A stretch of DNA of 64,000 bases from Citrobacter sp. 18056 (GTDB lineage: Bacteria > Pseudomonadota > Gammaproteobacteria > Enterobacterales > Enterobacteriaceae), in NCBI GenBank assembly GCA_902706235.1, contig CACSJR010000007.1:124001-188000 (forward strand), read 5' to 3'. The notes beneath the pieces are model-generated. The model did no database searches. It saw only the letters and a program-made list of their open reading frames with translations, and was not told the DNA's origin. Within the stretch, counting starts at the first letter, position 1; each line of letters opens with the position of its first letter. Below, in pieces: positions 51,215-61,104 of the stretch. The position numbers and the translations under genes are program-made.

Positions 51215-52900
51215 GTGAATATAAACGTCGCAGACTTGTTAAATGGGAATTACATCCTGTTATTATTTGTGGTACTGGCGCTGGGCTTGTGTCTTGGCAA
51301 ATTGCGCTTTGGATCCATCCAACTTGGTAATTCCATTGGCGTTTTAGTGGTCTCTTTGTTATTAGGCCAACAGCATTTTAGTATTAACACTGATGCCCTA
51401 AATCTGGGCTTTATGCTGTTTATTTTCTGCGTCGGTGTAGAAGCTGGACCCAACTTTTTTTCCATATTTTTTCGTGATGGCAAGAACTATCTGATGCTGG
51501 CGCTGGTCATGGTAGGCTCTGCGCTGATGATGGCGCTTGGCCTCGGCAAGCTGTTTGGCTGGGATATCGGCCTCACCGCCGGGATGCTGGCAGGGGCAAT
51601 GACCTCCACGCCGGTGCTCGTTGGCGCCGGTGATACCCTGCGCCACTCTGGCATGAAAGGCGACGAACTCGCGCTGGCACTCGATCATTTGAGCCTCGGC
51701 TACGCTCTGACCTACCTGATTGGTCTGGTGAGTCTGATCCTCGGCGCCCGCTATCTGCCAAAATTCCAGCATCAGGACCTGCAAACCAGCGCCCAGCAAA
51801 TCGCCCGCGAGCGCGGCCTGGACACCGATTCCAACCGTAAAGTGTATCTGCCGGTGATCCGCGCCTATCGCGTCGGGCCTGAGCTGGTCGCCTGGACCGA
51901 CGGCAAAAACCTGCGTGAACTGGGCATCTATCGTCAGACCGGCTGCTACATCGAACGTATTCGTCGCAACGGCATTCTCGCGAACCCGGATGGCGACGCA
52001 GTGCTGCAAATGGGCGATGAAATTGCCCTGGTAGGCTATCCAGATGCGCATGCACGCCTCGACCCGAGTTTCCGTAACGGGAAAGAAGTCTTCGACCGCG
52101 ATCTGCTCGACATGCGCATCGTCACCGAAGAAGTGGTGGTGAAAAACCATAACGTGGTGGGCCGCCGTCTGGCGCAAATTAAGCTGACCGATCACGGCTG
52201 CTTCCTGAATCGCGTGATCCGCAGCCAGATTGAGATGCCAATCGACGACAGCATCGTGCTCAATAAGGGCGACGTATTACAGGTCAGCGGCGATACGCGC
52301 CGCGTGAAAACCATCGCCGACCGTATCGGCTTTATCTCAATTCACAGCCAGGTCACCGACCTGTTAGCCTTCTGCGCGTTCTTTATCGTCGGCCTGATGA
52401 TCGGCATGATCACCTTCCAGTTCAGTTCCTTCAGCTTTGCCATCGGTAACGCGGCCGGATTACTGTTCGCCGGGATCATGCTCGGCTTCCTGCGCGCCAA
52501 CCACCCGACTTTCGGTTACATCCCGCAGGGTGCACTGAACATGGTGAAAGAATTCGGCCTGATGGTGTTTATGGCAGGCGTCGGTTTAAGCGCCGGGAGC
52601 GGCATTGGACACGGCCTCGGCGTTGTCGGCGGCCAGATGCTGGTAGCAGGCCTGGCGGTCAGCCTGGTACCCGTGGTTATCTGCTTCCTGTTTGGCGCAT
52701 ACGTACTGCGAATGAACCGGGCGATGCTGTTTGGCGCAATGATGGGCGCCCGAACCTGCGCCCCAGCGATGGAAATTATCAGTGATACCGCACGCAGTAA
52801 TATCCCTGCGCTGGGCTACGCGGGCACCTACGCCATCGCTAACGTGTTGTTAACCCTGGCAGGTACGCTGATTATCGTCATATGGCCCGGCTTGGGATAA
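51215..52900 (+). CDS. ybjL: YbjL, AspT/AAEX-family putative transporter
   Basis: 561-residue inner-membrane protein of the aspartate:alanine exchanger family, start GTG 51215 ([13 protein letters not shown]). Two blocks of about five to six helices flank two cytosolic RCK_C (TrkA-C) domains at about 200-380. The AspT-type repeat [11 protein letters not shown] and [10 protein letters not shown] motifs are intact. E. coli YbjL is linked to glutamate export. Followed by rybB. Confidence 0.93.
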   Translation: MNINVADLLNGNYILLLFVVLALGLCLGKLRFGSIQLGNSIGVLVVSLLLGQQHFSINTDALNLGFMLFIFCVGVEAGPNFFSIFFRDGKNYLMLALVMVGSALMMALGLGKLFGWDIGLTAGMLAGAMTSTPVLVGAGDTLRHSGMKGDELALALDHLSLGYALTYLIGLVSLILGARYLPKFQHQDLQTSAQQIARERGLDTDSNRKVYLPVIRAYRVGPELVAWTDGKNLRELGIYRQTGCYIERIRRNGILANPDGDAVLQMGDEIALVGYPDAHARLDPSFRNGKEVFDRDLLDMRIVTEEVVVKNHNVVGRRLAQIKLTDHGCFLNRVIRSQIEMPIDDSIVLNKGDVLQVSGDTRRVKTIADRIGFISIHSQVTDLLAFCAFFIVGLMIGMITFQFSSFSFAIGNAAGLLFAGIMLGFLRANHPTFGYIPQGALNMVKEFGLMVFMAGVGLSAGSGIGHGLGVVGGQMLVAGLAVSLVPVVICFLFGAYVLRMNRAMLFGAMMGARTCAPAMEIISDTARSNIPALGYAGTYAIANVLLTLAGTLIIVIWPGLG

Positions 52901-52942
52901 ATCTGAAGAATGCAATAAGCAGAAAAAAAAAGTGTGAACTAC

Positions 52943-52971
52943 CGAACTTTCTGAAGAGGCGGTAGTCATAA
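52943..52971 (+). promoter_or_regulatory. sigma-E promoter of rybB
   Basis: -35 element CGAACTT (52943-52949; consensus GGAACTT), 15-base spacer and -10 element GTCATAA (52965-52971; consensus GTCTAA), ending five bases before the expected first RNA base at 52977. Confidence 0.8.
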
Positions 52972-52976
52972 TTAGT

Positions 52977-53060
52977 GCCACTGCTTTTCTTTGATGTCCC
53001 CATTTTGTGGAGCCCATCAACCCCGCCGCTCTTCGGTTCAAGGTTGATGGGTTTTTTGTT
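52977..53060 (+). ncRNA. rybB: RybB, sigma-E-dependent Hfq sRNA
   Basis: Small RNA that represses outer-membrane protein mRNAs when sigma-E is active. The 5' seed GCCACTGCTTTTCTTTGATG is identical to E. coli RybB. The 3' terminator arms CCCATCAACC / GGTTGATGGG are followed by T6 at 53052-53057. The terminator loop is about two bases longer than in K-12. Same location and direction after ybjL as in E. coli. Confidence 0.95.
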
Positions 53061-53230
53061 GCCTGAAATTCGGGGGGCTTCAAAAGTAGTCACCTGGTCC
53101 GATTCCGTTCTTCATATTTATCATCGGTTTCAGCACCCTTCCCCACTGAGAATCCTCTGAAACAAACACTGCAATTTATAAGCCGAAGACTGGGCGACTA
53201 AGCTGAAAGTTTACGTTTTGAGGAGGTGCT

Positions 53231-54115
53231 ATGAGCCATCATTCAGATCAATCAAGCCAGTTCCCAACCCCACCATTTAAAGAACAACCTCAGGAAGCGC
53301 CTGGCCTCGCGTCTGAAATGACACCGCAACCCGATCATGGTGAAGCCAGTTATGTTGGCACCGGCAGGCTGGCGGGCAAAAAGGCGCTGATTACCGGAGG
53401 AGACTCGGGCATTGGCCGGGCCGTCGCCATTGCGTTCGCCCGGGAAGGTGCCGATGTCGCCATCAATTATTTGCCAGAGGAAGCGGCGGATGCTGATGAC
53501 GTCATTGCCCTGATAAAGGCCGAAGGCAAAAACGCCGTCGCACTTCCCGGAGATATTCGGGATGAAGCCTTTTGTAAATCATTGGTTGATGATGCTATTA
53601 GCGCGTTGGGCGGACTGGATATTCTGGTGAATAACGCGGGTCGTCAGCAGTATTGTGAATCCCTCGAAGATCTCACTACCGAGGCATTTGATGCGACTTT
53701 TAAAACCAATGTATATGCGCCATTCTGGATAACCAGGGCGGCACTACCGCACCTGAAATCGGGGGCTTCGATCATTAATACGTCCTCTGTTCAGGCGTAT
53801 CAGCCGAGCGCCATTTTGCTGGATTATGCCCAGACCAAGGCCTGCCTGGCGGTATTTACCAAAGCGCTGGCGAAGCAGCTCGGACCGAAAAATATCCGGG
53901 TGAATGCGGTAGCGCCTGGACCGTACTGGACCGCGCTTCAGCCCAGCGGAGGTCAGCCGCAGGAAAAGGTCCGCGAGTTTGGTAAAAGCGCGCCGTTGGG
54001 ACGTCCCGGTCAGCCCGTTGAGATAGCGCCGCTTTATGTCACCCTGGCCTCAGATGCCTGCTCATATGCGTCAGGTCAGGTGTGGTGCTCCGATGGCGGT
54101 ACGGGCACCCTCTGA
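53231..54115 (+). CDS. short-chain dehydrogenase/reductase (YghA / GSP39-like)
   Basis: 294 residues. A polar Pro/Gln-rich N-terminal extension (1-45) precedes a classical SDR fold: GGDSGIGRAVA coenzyme motif, NNAG, catalytic Ser (INTSSVQAY) and YAQTK (Tyr-xxx-Lys). The extension and QPDHGE...GKKALITGGDSGIGRAV are typical of the YghA / Bacillus general-stress-protein-39 group. GAGGAGGTG precedes the ATG. Substrate unknown. First gene of an accessory block between rybB and rcdA. Confidence 0.85.
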   Translation: MSHHSDQSSQFPTPPFKEQPQEAPGLASEMTPQPDHGEASYVGTGRLAGKKALITGGDSGIGRAVAIAFAREGADVAINYLPEEAADADDVIALIKAEGKNAVALPGDIRDEAFCKSLVDDAISALGGLDILVNNAGRQQYCESLEDLTTEAFDATFKTNVYAPFWITRAALPHLKSGASIINTSSVQAYQPSAILLDYAQTKACLAVFTKALAKQLGPKNIRVNAVAPGPYWTALQPSGGQPQEKVREFGKSAPLGRPGQPVEIAPLYVTLASDACSYASGQVWCSDGGTGTL

Positions 54116-54128
54116 TCCGCGCTATCGA

Positions 54129-54158
54129 AACCAGAAGCCGTTCACCAGGCTTCTGGTT
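54129..54158. terminator. hairpin at the convergent ends of the SDR and VOC genes
   Basis: Arms AACCAGAAGCC / GGCTTCTGGTT (54129-54139 and 54148-54158). The right arm is part of the last codons of the VOC gene. There is only a short T/C tract, so its action as terminator for the SDR gene is likely but weak. Confidence 0.55.
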
Positions 54159-54504
54159 CTCTCACCATATGCACAATATTGCACGGGCTCATAATCCATC
54201 CGCCCCTAAATCCCTCAGGTAAAAGCTCAACGCTATCGCAGCGGGTGACGCCCTGCTCCGCCAGATGTTTTTCGGCGTGTTTAAAATCAGGGGTGAACAA
54301 TTCCAGCCAGATCTCGGCCTGACTCATTGCCGGGGCTTCATCAATCCACAATCGGTTTGGGCCGAGGATAAACCCGGTAGCCGGTGCTTTATCCGTAATT
54401 TCCTCCAGCCCGATCGTGTTGCGATAGAAATCCAGCGTCTGCTGATACTGATGCGATGGCACTTTGAGCGCGATATCAATTCCACCTTTCATCTCTGCTT
54501 TCAT
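54142..54504 (-). CDS. VOC-superfamily (glyoxalase/bleomycin resistance-like) protein
   Basis: 120-residue single-module VOC-fold protein: DIALKVPSHQYQQTLDFYRNTIGLEE is the first beta-alpha unit and IWLELFTPDFKHAEKHL the second. Start ATG 54504, eight bases after AGGAGC. Members bind metals or small molecules; the specific role cannot be read. Convergent with the SDR gene. Confidence 0.75.
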   Translation of the reverse strand: MKAEMKGGIDIALKVPSHQYQQTLDFYRNTIGLEEITDKAPATGFILGPNRLWIDEAPAMSQAEIWLELFTPDFKHAEKHLAEQGVTRCDSVELLPEGFRGGWIMSPCNIVHMVREPEAW

Positions 54505-54654
54505 AACGTGTGCTCCTGATTCAGGGTTAACGATAAGGTGATGCGTCTGACCAACCCTGAGTATGTCGCAAGATTCGTCGACCCGCCTCGCCTTGCATCA
54601 GCCCCTTTATTACCCATACTTTTGGCAGGTCCGGCAAATGTGTGAGGAGACGCG

Positions 54655-55452
54655 ATGTTACTTCAGGGCAAAGTCGTGGTGATTTTCGGAGGCAGCGGCG
54701 CGATTGGCAGCGCGGTTGCGCAAGCGATGGCGCGGGAAGGTGCGCAGGTGCATCTTGTTGCCCGGCATCAGGATAAGCTGGACCGGGTGGCGAACAGCAT
54801 CCGCTCTGCGGGTGGCACGATTGACACCTGTGTGATGGACGTTCTCGACGAGCAAATCACCGTTGATAAAACAGCGCTGCTGGCTCAACAGACCGGCGGG
54901 TTTGATGTGGTGGTGAATGCCACCGGCTTTATGCACGATCAGGGCAAAAACATTTTTGCGTTGTCGCTGGCTGAGTTCAGGCAAGGGTTCGATCCGTTTT
55001 TGTCGGCGCTGTTCACTATTTCAAAAGCGGTCGCGCCGTTTATGGGTGGCGACCGGGCGGGCGTATTCCTGACGGTCGTTGCTCCGGCGGGTGGGATGGT
55101 GATGCCGAATCATCTCGGCCATATTGTCGGCTGCGCCGGGACGGAAGCCTTTGTTAAAGCCCTCGCCAGCGAGCTGGGTCCGAAGAATATCCGCACCATT
55201 TGCGTGCGCTCTCACGCGATTGTCGATGCGGTTCAGGCAGGTTCGTATACCGGGGAAATTTTCACGCCAAAAGCGCAGGAGATGGGACTCACGGTGGACC
55301 AGTGGCTGGGTGGCGCGGCGCAAAGCACGATGCTCAAGCGGCTGCCTACGCTTGCACAAGTGGCGGAAGTGATGACATTTCTGGCCTCGGATTCTGCCAG
55401 CGCCATGACCGCGACGGTGGTCAATATGACGGCGGGCGCAACCACCAGCTGA
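54655..55452 (+). CDS. SDR-fold protein with a degenerate active site
   Basis: 265 residues. The coenzyme motif is intact (FGGSGAIGSAVA), with the variant NATG for NNAG. Where classical SDRs have Tyr-x-x-x-Lys, this protein reads HIVGC (aligned backward from LASELGPKNIR), so both catalytic residues are missing. The end (FLASDSASAMTATVVNMTAG) is typical of the fold. It may bind NAD(P) without oxidoreductase activity, or use another mechanism. GAGGAGACGCG precedes the ATG. It converges on rcdA. Confidence 0.8.
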   Translation: MLLQGKVVVIFGGSGAIGSAVAQAMAREGAQVHLVARHQDKLDRVANSIRSAGGTIDTCVMDVLDEQITVDKTALLAQQTGGFDVVVNATGFMHDQGKNIFALSLAEFRQGFDPFLSALFTISKAVAPFMGGDRAGVFLTVVAPAGGMVMPNHLGHIVGCAGTEAFVKALASELGPKNIRTICVRSHAIVDAVQAGSYTGEIFTPKAQEMGLTVDQWLGGAAQSTMLKRLPTLAQVAEVMTFLASDSASAMTATVVNMTAGATTS

Positions 55453-55464
55453 CGTGCGCCGCGG

Positions 55465-56007
55465 TTATATCGCCGCTATTCTGCCCACCATCTGGCGGAT
55501 GTCTGCCCTGCCAAGCGGAGTCCGGTCGGTGACGAAATGCAGCGTCATGCCTTCGATAAATGCGTCAAGCGCGCGGGCCGTCGCCGGGTCAAACCACTGC
55601 TCAAGCACCTGTTGGCTGTGCTGCATCCAGTTTTGCATAACGTTTTTCAGCGCCGGTTTGCAGCCAATGAACGCATAAAGTTGATACATCAATTCCATGT
55701 TTCGCGTCGTCGTCACCTGAGCGCTGAGAATTAACTGGGTGATCGCATCGCAGGCTTCCTGCGGCGACGTGACGTCTGCAAAAAACGCTTTGTACTGCAC
55801 CAGCATTTCATCGGTAAAACCGGTGAAAGCCTCTTCCAGCAGCGCATCTATCCCGCTGAAATAATAGGTCATTGAACCGAGCGGCACATCGGCACAGGTG
55901 GCGATTTTACGGTGCGTCACGGCCTGGATACCGTGGCGGGCGATGGTGTCCAGCGTCGCGAGCAGGATCCTCTCCCGGCGCTGCGGATCGTTCGGTCGGC
56001 GTGCCAT
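55465..56007 (-). CDS. rcdA: RcdA, TetR-family regulator
   Basis: TetR regulator (YbjK) that in E. coli activates csgD and controls stress and biofilm genes. 180 residues from the ATG at 56007 ([15 protein letters not shown]). HTH at about 28-50 ([22 protein letters not shown]); C-terminal ligand domain with [11 protein letters not shown] and [14 protein letters not shown], close to E. coli. A palindromic operator lies 18 bases upstream, so autoregulation is likely. Confidence 0.93.
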   Translation of the reverse strand: MARRPNDPQRRERILLATLDTIARHGIQAVTHRKIATCADVPLGSMTYYFSGIDALLEEAFTGFTDEMLVQYKAFFADVTSPQEACDAITQLILSAQVTTTRNMELMYQLYAFIGCKPALKNVMQNWMQHSQQVLEQWFDPATARALDAFIEGMTLHFVTDRTPLGRADIRQMVGRIAAI

Positions 56008-56025
56008 AATTTTTCCTTTTGCGAT

Positions 56026-56045
56026 TTGTGTACAAATGTACACAA
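56026..56045. promoter_or_regulatory. TetR-type palindromic operator between rcdA and ybjJ
   Basis: Perfect nine-base arms TTGTGTACA and TGTACACAA separated by two bases. It is 18 bases before rcdA and 46 bases before ybjJ. Symmetry and place point to RcdA as ligand. Confidence 0.75.
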
Positions 56046-56091
56046 CCTTGCTAGTGTTGTCTCTCCCTCTTTTTCTACAGGCAGTTTACGG

Positions 56092-57294
56092 ATGACGTCG
56101 CATTCCTCCCGCCGGGCCCTGCAATTGCGCATGTGGGCACTGTTTATGTTCTTCTTTTTACCGGGCTTGTTGATGGCGTCGTGGGCCACCCGCACCCCCG
56201 CCATTCGCGACATTCTCTCGGTGAATACTGCCGGAATGGGCATCGTACTGTTCGGCCTGTCAATAGGTTCGATGAGCGGCATTCTCTGTTCCGCGTGGCT
56301 GGTCAAACGCTTTGGTACACGCAAAGTCATCCGCACCACGATGTCCTGCGCGTTGGTGGGCATGGTGATGCTCAGCCTGGCACTGTGGCTCGCGTCTCCG
56401 CTGTTTTTCGCCTTCGGCCTGATGGTGTTCGGCGCCAGCTTCGGCTCTGCCGAGGTGGCGATTAACGTGGAAGGCGCGGCGGTTGAGCGCGAGATAAACA
56501 AAACCGTGCTACCGATGATGCACGGCTTCTACAGCCTCGGCACGCTGGTCGGCGCGGGTATCGGCATGGCGCTGACGGCGTTTGGCCTGTCGGCCACCCT
56601 CCATATTCTGCTGGCTGCGCTCTGCGGCATCGCGCCGATTATTATTGCCATTAAAGCCATTCCGGACGGTACCGGTAAAAACTCCGCCGAGAACAGCACC
56701 CATAACGAGAAAGGCGTGCCGTTCTATCGCGACGGTCAATTGATGCTGATTGGCGTGGTGGTGCTGGCGATGGCGTTTGCGGAAGGCTCCGCCAACGACT
56801 GGCTACCGCTGTTGATGGTTGACGGTCACGGCTTCAGCCCGACCTCCGGCTCATTGATTTACACAGGATTTACCCTCGGCATGACCGTCGGACGCTTTAC
56901 CGGCGGCTGGTTTATCGACCGCTACAGCCGCGTCGCAGTGGTTCGCGCCAGCGCCATTATGGGGGCGCTCGGCATTGCGCTGATTATCTTCGTCGACGTC
57001 GATTGGGTCGCTGGCGTGTCGGTCATTCTCTGGGGACTGGGCGCGTCTCTTGGTTTCCCGCTGACCATTTCCGCCGCCAGCGATACCGGCCCGGACGCGC
57101 CAACCCGCGTCAGCGTCGTCGCCACCACCGGCTATCTGGCGTTCCTCGTTGGCCCGCCGCTGCTTGGTTTCCTTGGCGAACATTATGGCCTGCGCAGCGC
57201 CATGCTGGCGGTGTTATCCCTGGTCATCGTCGCCGCGCTGGTGGCTCGCGCGGTGGCAAAACCTGAATCTGAACCTGTGACGGAGCGTGCGTAA
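56092..57294 (+). CDS. ybjJ: YbjJ, MFS transporter
   Basis: Twelve-helix major facilitator of unknown substrate. 400 residues from the ATG at 56092 ([15 protein letters not shown]), in line with the E. coli protein (402). The frame is open to 55912 through the rcdA N-terminus, so only this start is credible. Conserved [16 protein letters not shown] and [28 protein letters not shown]. Its stop overlaps the ybjI ATG. Confidence 0.92.
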   Translation: MTSHSSRRALQLRMWALFMFFFLPGLLMASWATRTPAIRDILSVNTAGMGIVLFGLSIGSMSGILCSAWLVKRFGTRKVIRTTMSCALVGMVMLSLALWLASPLFFAFGLMVFGASFGSAEVAINVEGAAVEREINKTVLPMMHGFYSLGTLVGAGIGMALTAFGLSATLHILLAALCGIAPIIIAIKAIPDGTGKNSAENSTHNEKGVPFYRDGQLMLIGVVVLAMAFAEGSANDWLPLLMVDGHGFSPTSGSLIYTGFTLGMTVGRFTGGWFIDRYSRVAVVRASAIMGALGIALIIFVDVDWVAGVSVILWGLGASLGFPLTISAASDTGPDAPTRVSVVATTGYLAFLVGPPLLGFLGEHYGLRSAMLAVLSLVIVAALVARAVAKPESEPVTERA

Positions 57295-58106
57295 TGAGTA
57301 TCAAACTGATTGCCGTAGATATGGATGGCACCTTTCTCAGCGATGAGAAACGCTACAACCGGGCACGTTTTCTCGCCCAGTATCAGCAGATGAAGGCGCA
57401 GGGCATTCGCTTTGTGGTCGCCAGTGGAAACCAGTACTGGCAGCTCATTTCATTCTTTCCTGAAATTGCTGACGAAATCGCCTTTGTTGCCGAAAACGGC
57501 GGCTGGGTACGGGATGCGGGCGAGGACGTGTTTAACTGCGAATTGCCGCAGACGCATTTCAAAAAAGTCGTCGATTTTCTGAATACCCTGCCAGATGTGG
57601 AAATCATCGCCTGCGGCAAGCGCAGCGCCTACACCCTGAACCGTTATGATGACGAACTCAAAGCCATGGCCGCGCGGTATTACCATCGTCTTGAGCTGGT
57701 CGACAGCTTTGATAATCTTGACGATACGTTCCTGAAATTTGGCCTCAACTTGCCAGACCGGCTGGTGCCTGACGTCCAAAAAGCGCTGCACGAAGGCGTG
57801 GGCGATGTGATGACAGCGGTAACCACCGGCCACGGTAATATCGACTTAATCATTCCCGGCGTGCATAAAGCCAACGGCCTGCGCCTGTTGCAGCAGCGCT
57901 GGGGCATTGATGACAACGAAGTGGTGAGCTTTGGCGACAGCGGAAATGACCTCGAAATGTTGCGTCAGGCCGGGTTTGGTTTTGCGATGCAGAATGCGAA
58001 TGAGGCGGCCATTGCGGCGGCTAACCATCGTGCGCCGCATAATAACGAAGAAGGCGTGTTGCAGGTGATTGATCAGGTTTTGAATCGGGAAGCGCCGTTT
58101 CATTAA
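57294..58106 (+). CDS. ybjI: YbjI, HAD-superfamily flavin mononucleotide phosphatase
   Basis: Cof-type (IIB) HAD phosphatase; E. coli YbjI hydrolyses FMN and other phosphates. 270 residues. Motif I DMDGTFL (nucleophile Asp9), motif II VASGN, motif III Lys in IPGVHKANGL, motif IV FGDSGNDLEML. Coupled to ybjJ by a one-base overlap. Confidence 0.94.
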   Translation: MSIKLIAVDMDGTFLSDEKRYNRARFLAQYQQMKAQGIRFVVASGNQYWQLISFFPEIADEIAFVAENGGWVRDAGEDVFNCELPQTHFKKVVDFLNTLPDVEIIACGKRSAYTLNRYDDELKAMAARYYHRLELVDSFDNLDDTFLKFGLNLPDRLVPDVQKALHEGVGDVMTAVTTGHGNIDLIIPGVHKANGLRLLQQRWGIDDNEVVSFGDSGNDLEMLRQAGFGFAMQNANEAAIAAANHRAPHNNEEGVLQVIDQVLNREAPFH

Positions 58107-58111
58107 TCCGT

Positions 58112-58142
58112 TGGCCCGGCAGACATTGCGTCGCCGGGCGCA
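58112..58142. repeat. REP-like hairpin between ybjI and mdfA
   Basis: GCCCGGC (58114-58120) and GCCGGGC (58133-58139) arms in the 45-base gap between convergent genes. E. coli has the small gene ybjH near here; none is present. Confidence 0.6.
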
Positions 58143-58151
58143 ACCTCCGCC

Positions 58152-59381
58152 CTACTGCCGTGAGTCGCCGACCGTTTTATCGTTCAGGAAGTAGACAATC
58201 GGCCCCAGCCAGATAATGCCGTTCGCGAGGTTAAACACGCTGAACAGGCCATTGCCGCCGAACTGGTAAGCGTGTTTGCTGACTTCAATGCCGACGGTGA
58301 AAATCAACATCTGCAACATGCCCATCGCCGCCGATACCGTGCCTTTGCTCATGTCGCTGGCGAACAGCGTCAGACGCACCAACCCGGCGTTAGCCAGGCC
58401 AATCCCGAAAGCGTATACGCTCAGGCCTGCGGTCATCCACAGATAGGCATGCGTGGAGACCACCGTTGCCGCCGCAGCCAGAATCAGCCCGGCCATAATC
58501 GGCCAGCCACCTGCAATAATCAGCCAGCGCACGCTCCGACGCGACGTCAGCTTCGCCAGCGCAAGGTTACCGAGAATCAGCGCACCAAAAATCGGTACCT
58601 GCAACATGCCGTATTCATACGTGGTGGCATGTTCGCCGCTGATAATAATCACCGGCGATTGCGCAATCCACGCCAGCAGCGGCAGGCTGACGAATCCAAT
58701 CGCCAGCGCTCCGGCAACAAAACGTAGGTTTTTCAGTACCAGGCCGTAATCATGTCCCAGCTCTTTCAGGGAGAGTTTTTCCCCCAACCGGGTCGCCGTT
58801 TCCGGCATCGCCCGTTGCAGGCCGAAGAATGAAATTAGCGCCAGCACCGCAAACAGCACAAACATGGTTTCCCACGGCGCGACGTGAACCCAGGCTGCAC
58901 CCACCAGCGGCCCCAGCAGCGGCGCAATCAGCGCCACGTTCGCCATCAACGCGGTGATTTTGATGCACACCGCCTCCTCGAACGATTCCTGTATCGCGGC
59001 ATACCCCACCGCGCCGATAAAGCACAGGCTTATCCCTTGCAGGAAACGCAGGAGGGTGAACTGTTCAATATTTTGCGCCAGCAGCGTCGCGAGGCAGGTA
59101 ATAATGAACCACACCACGCCGGTGAGCATCACCGGACGGCGGCCAATACGGTCCGACAGCGGCCCCAGCAGCCACTGTAAAAACATGCCGCCCGCAAGAT
59201 AGGCGGTCATCGATGTCGGTACCCATTCCATACCGGCGTTGAACTGCTCGACCACCGTCAACATGCCCGGTTGGATCATGTCATTGCCGATATAGGTTGA
59301 GAATTCGTAAAGCACCAGACAGAGCGGGAAAAGTAACGCCTGACGACCGAGGCGTTTACCGGAAAGTGAAGGGTTGTGCAT
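58152..59381 (-). CDS. mdfA: MdfA, multidrug/H+ antiporter
   Basis: Twelve-helix MFS exporter of chloramphenicol, cationic lipophilic drugs and, at alkaline pH, Na+/K+. 409 residues against 410 in E. coli. The membrane-embedded acidic residues Glu26 and Asp34 ([12 protein letters not shown]) are kept, as are motif A ([14 protein letters not shown]) and motif C-like [14 protein letters not shown]. Divergent from ybjG. Confidence 0.96.
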   Translation of the reverse strand: MHNPSLSGKRLGRQALLFPLCLVLYEFSTYIGNDMIQPGMLTVVEQFNAGMEWVPTSMTAYLAGGMFLQWLLGPLSDRIGRRPVMLTGVVWFIITCLATLLAQNIEQFTLLRFLQGISLCFIGAVGYAAIQESFEEAVCIKITALMANVALIAPLLGPLVGAAWVHVAPWETMFVLFAVLALISFFGLQRAMPETATRLGEKLSLKELGHDYGLVLKNLRFVAGALAIGFVSLPLLAWIAQSPVIIISGEHATTYEYGMLQVPIFGALILGNLALAKLTSRRSVRWLIIAGGWPIMAGLILAAAATVVSTHAYLWMTAGLSVYAFGIGLANAGLVRLTLFASDMSKGTVSAAMGMLQMLIFTVGIEVSKHAYQFGGNGLFSVFNLANGIIWLGPIVYFLNDKTVGDSRQ

Positions 59382-59485
59382 GCAATCTCTTTAAGGTTTC
59401 GAAATCGCGAGAAGTGTAATGAATGATGTGAAAAGGCGATAGCAAAAAGTACGGAAAACATCCTGTTACAGCACAATTTTACTTG

Positions 59486-59502
59486 TTTAAGGTTCGCTTA
59501 AG
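59486..59502 (+). promoter_or_regulatory. PmrA (BasR) box upstream of ybjG
   Basis: TTTAAG-N5-CTTAAG (59486-59491 and 59497-59502) fits the PmrA direct repeat. TATACT at 59513-59518 makes a good -10. ybjG is PmrA/BasR-activated in E. coli and Salmonella. Confidence 0.8.
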
Positions 59503-59656
59503 TTCGGGGCCCTATACTGCAACTCTGCAAGCAGAATTGTAAACGCTGCCTGAACAAAAATCGTAACCACCGGACATTTAAGACAATCCCCCTTTACCGC
59601 TCCGGCCGCGATTTTTAAGGTGAACATCGTCATCAAACTGTAAGAGTCCGCAAGAT

Positions 59657-60265
59657 ATGCTGGAAAATTTGAATTACTCGCTGTTTTACTGGATCAATGG
59701 CACCCCGGCGTCGCCGCAGTGGATGATTTCGATGGCGACGTTTATCGCCAAAGATCTGATTAACATCGTCCCGCTACTGGCCGTGGTGCTGTGGCTGTGG
59801 GGCCCGCGCGCGCAGGTCTGCGCTCAACGCCAGTTGGTTATTAAAGTGGGAATGGCGATTGGCGTTAGCCTGCTGCTGTCATGGATTGTCGGGCACGTTT
59901 TCCCGCATGACAGGCCTTTTGTCGACGGTGTGGGTTATAACTTCCTGCATCATGCGGCGGATGACTCTTTCCCAAGCGACCACGGCACGGTGATTTTCAC
60001 TTTCGCACTGGCGTTTATGTTCTGGCATCGCCTGTGGTCCGGCGTTGTGTTGCTGGTTGTCGGTGGCGCGATTGCCTGGTCCCGCGTGTACCTCGGCGTG
60101 CACTGGCCGCTAGATATGGTTGGCGGTTTCCTTTCCGGTCTGAGTGGTTGTCTCGCGGCGCAGATAATGTGGGTACTATTCGGGCAGGCTATTTATCAAC
60201 GTTTGCAAGCCATGTACCGTTTTTGCTTCTCGATGCCTATCCGCAAAGGCTGGATACGTGACTAA
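59657..60265 (+). CDS. ybjG: YbjG, undecaprenyl pyrophosphate phosphatase
   Basis: PAP2-family membrane phosphatase that recycles the cell wall lipid carrier. 202 residues; active-site motifs HDRP (C1), SFPSDHGT (C2) and SRVYLGVHWPLD (C3) intact; about five helices. The PmrA box upstream suggests induction with lipid A modification. deoR follows 74 bases on. Confidence 0.94.
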   Translation: MLENLNYSLFYWINGTPASPQWMISMATFIAKDLINIVPLLAVVLWLWGPRAQVCAQRQLVIKVGMAIGVSLLLSWIVGHVFPHDRPFVDGVGYNFLHHAADDSFPSDHGTVIFTFALAFMFWHRLWSGVVLLVVGGAIAWSRVYLGVHWPLDMVGGFLSGLSGCLAAQIMWVLFGQAIYQRLQAMYRFCFSMPIRKGWIRD

Positions 60266-60339
60266 GACCGGATGCGCAGGTAAAATTGCCGCCAGACCCT
60301 CTGCCTGACGCGGAGGGCGTTTCGGTTTACAGGGGTAAT

Positions 60340-61104
60340 ATGGAAACACGGCGCGATGAGCGAATCAGTCAGCTTATTCAGGCTCTTAAACGTAGCGATA
60401 AGCTCCATCTAAAAGAAGCGGCAGCCCTGCTGGGTGTTTCTGAGATGACGATTCGCCGTGACCTGAACAGCCACAGCGGGCCGGTGGTGTTACTCGGTGG
60501 ATACGTAGTGCTTGAACCCCGCAGCGCCAGCCATTATTTACTCAGCGATCAGAAAACGCGCCTGGTGGATGAAAAGCGCCAGGCCGCGCGTCATGCAGCG
60601 AAATTACTGAAAGCTCATCAGATGGCGTTTTTCGACTGCGGCACCACCACGCCGTGGATTATCGACGCCATTGACGACGAACTGCCGTTTACCGGCGTGT
60701 GTTACTCCCTGAATACCTTTCTCTCTTTACAGGAAAAACCGCTGTGCCGCGCCATTCTTTGCGGCGGTGAATTTCATGCCAGCAACGCCATTTTCAAACC
60801 GCTTAGCCCGCAGGACACCCTGAGCCATCTTTGCCCCGACATCGCCTTTTATTCTGCGGCGGGCGTGCATGTGCAGCACGGCGCAACCTGTTTTAATCTC
60901 GATGAACTGCCGGTAAAACACTGGGCGTTAACCCGCGCACAGCGCCATGTACTGGTAGTCGATCACAGTAAATTTGGGAAGGTACGTCCGGCGAAGATGG
61001 GAGAGTTGAGTCGCTTTAACGTCATAGCCAGCGACCGCCGTCCGGATGATGAACTGACGGCGCTGGCCAAGCAGCATGGGATCACGCTGCTATACTCTAA
61101 ATAA
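60340..61104 (+). CDS. deoR: DeoR, repressor of deoxyribonucleoside catabolism
   Basis: Represses deoCABD, nupG and tsx; effector deoxyribose-5-phosphate. 254 residues from the ATG at 60340 (METRRDERISQLIQ). HTH at about 20-42 (LKEAAALLGVSEMTIRRDL) and a DeoRC sugar-phosphate domain (FFDCGTTTPWIID, VVDHSKFGKV). The last codons and the stop lie inside an ERIC repeat; the protein ends LLYSK, two residues beyond the Tyr that ends the E. coli protein. Confidence 0.94.
   Translation: METRRDERISQLIQALKRSDKLHLKEAAALLGVSEMTIRRDLNSHSGPVVLLGGYVVLEPRSASHYLLSDQKTRLVDEKRQAARHAAKLLKAHQMAFFDCGTTTPWIIDAIDDELPFTGVCYSLNTFLSLQEKPLCRAILCGGEFHASNAIFKPLSPQDTLSHLCPDIAFYSAAGVHVQHGATCFNLDELPVKHWALTRAQRHVLVVDHSKFGKVRPAKMGELSRFNVIASDRRPDDELTALAKQHGITLLYSK

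Noticed and set aside
58107-58151. ybjH
   Set aside because: E. coli has this small gene near mdfA; the gap here is 45 bases and holds only a hairpin.
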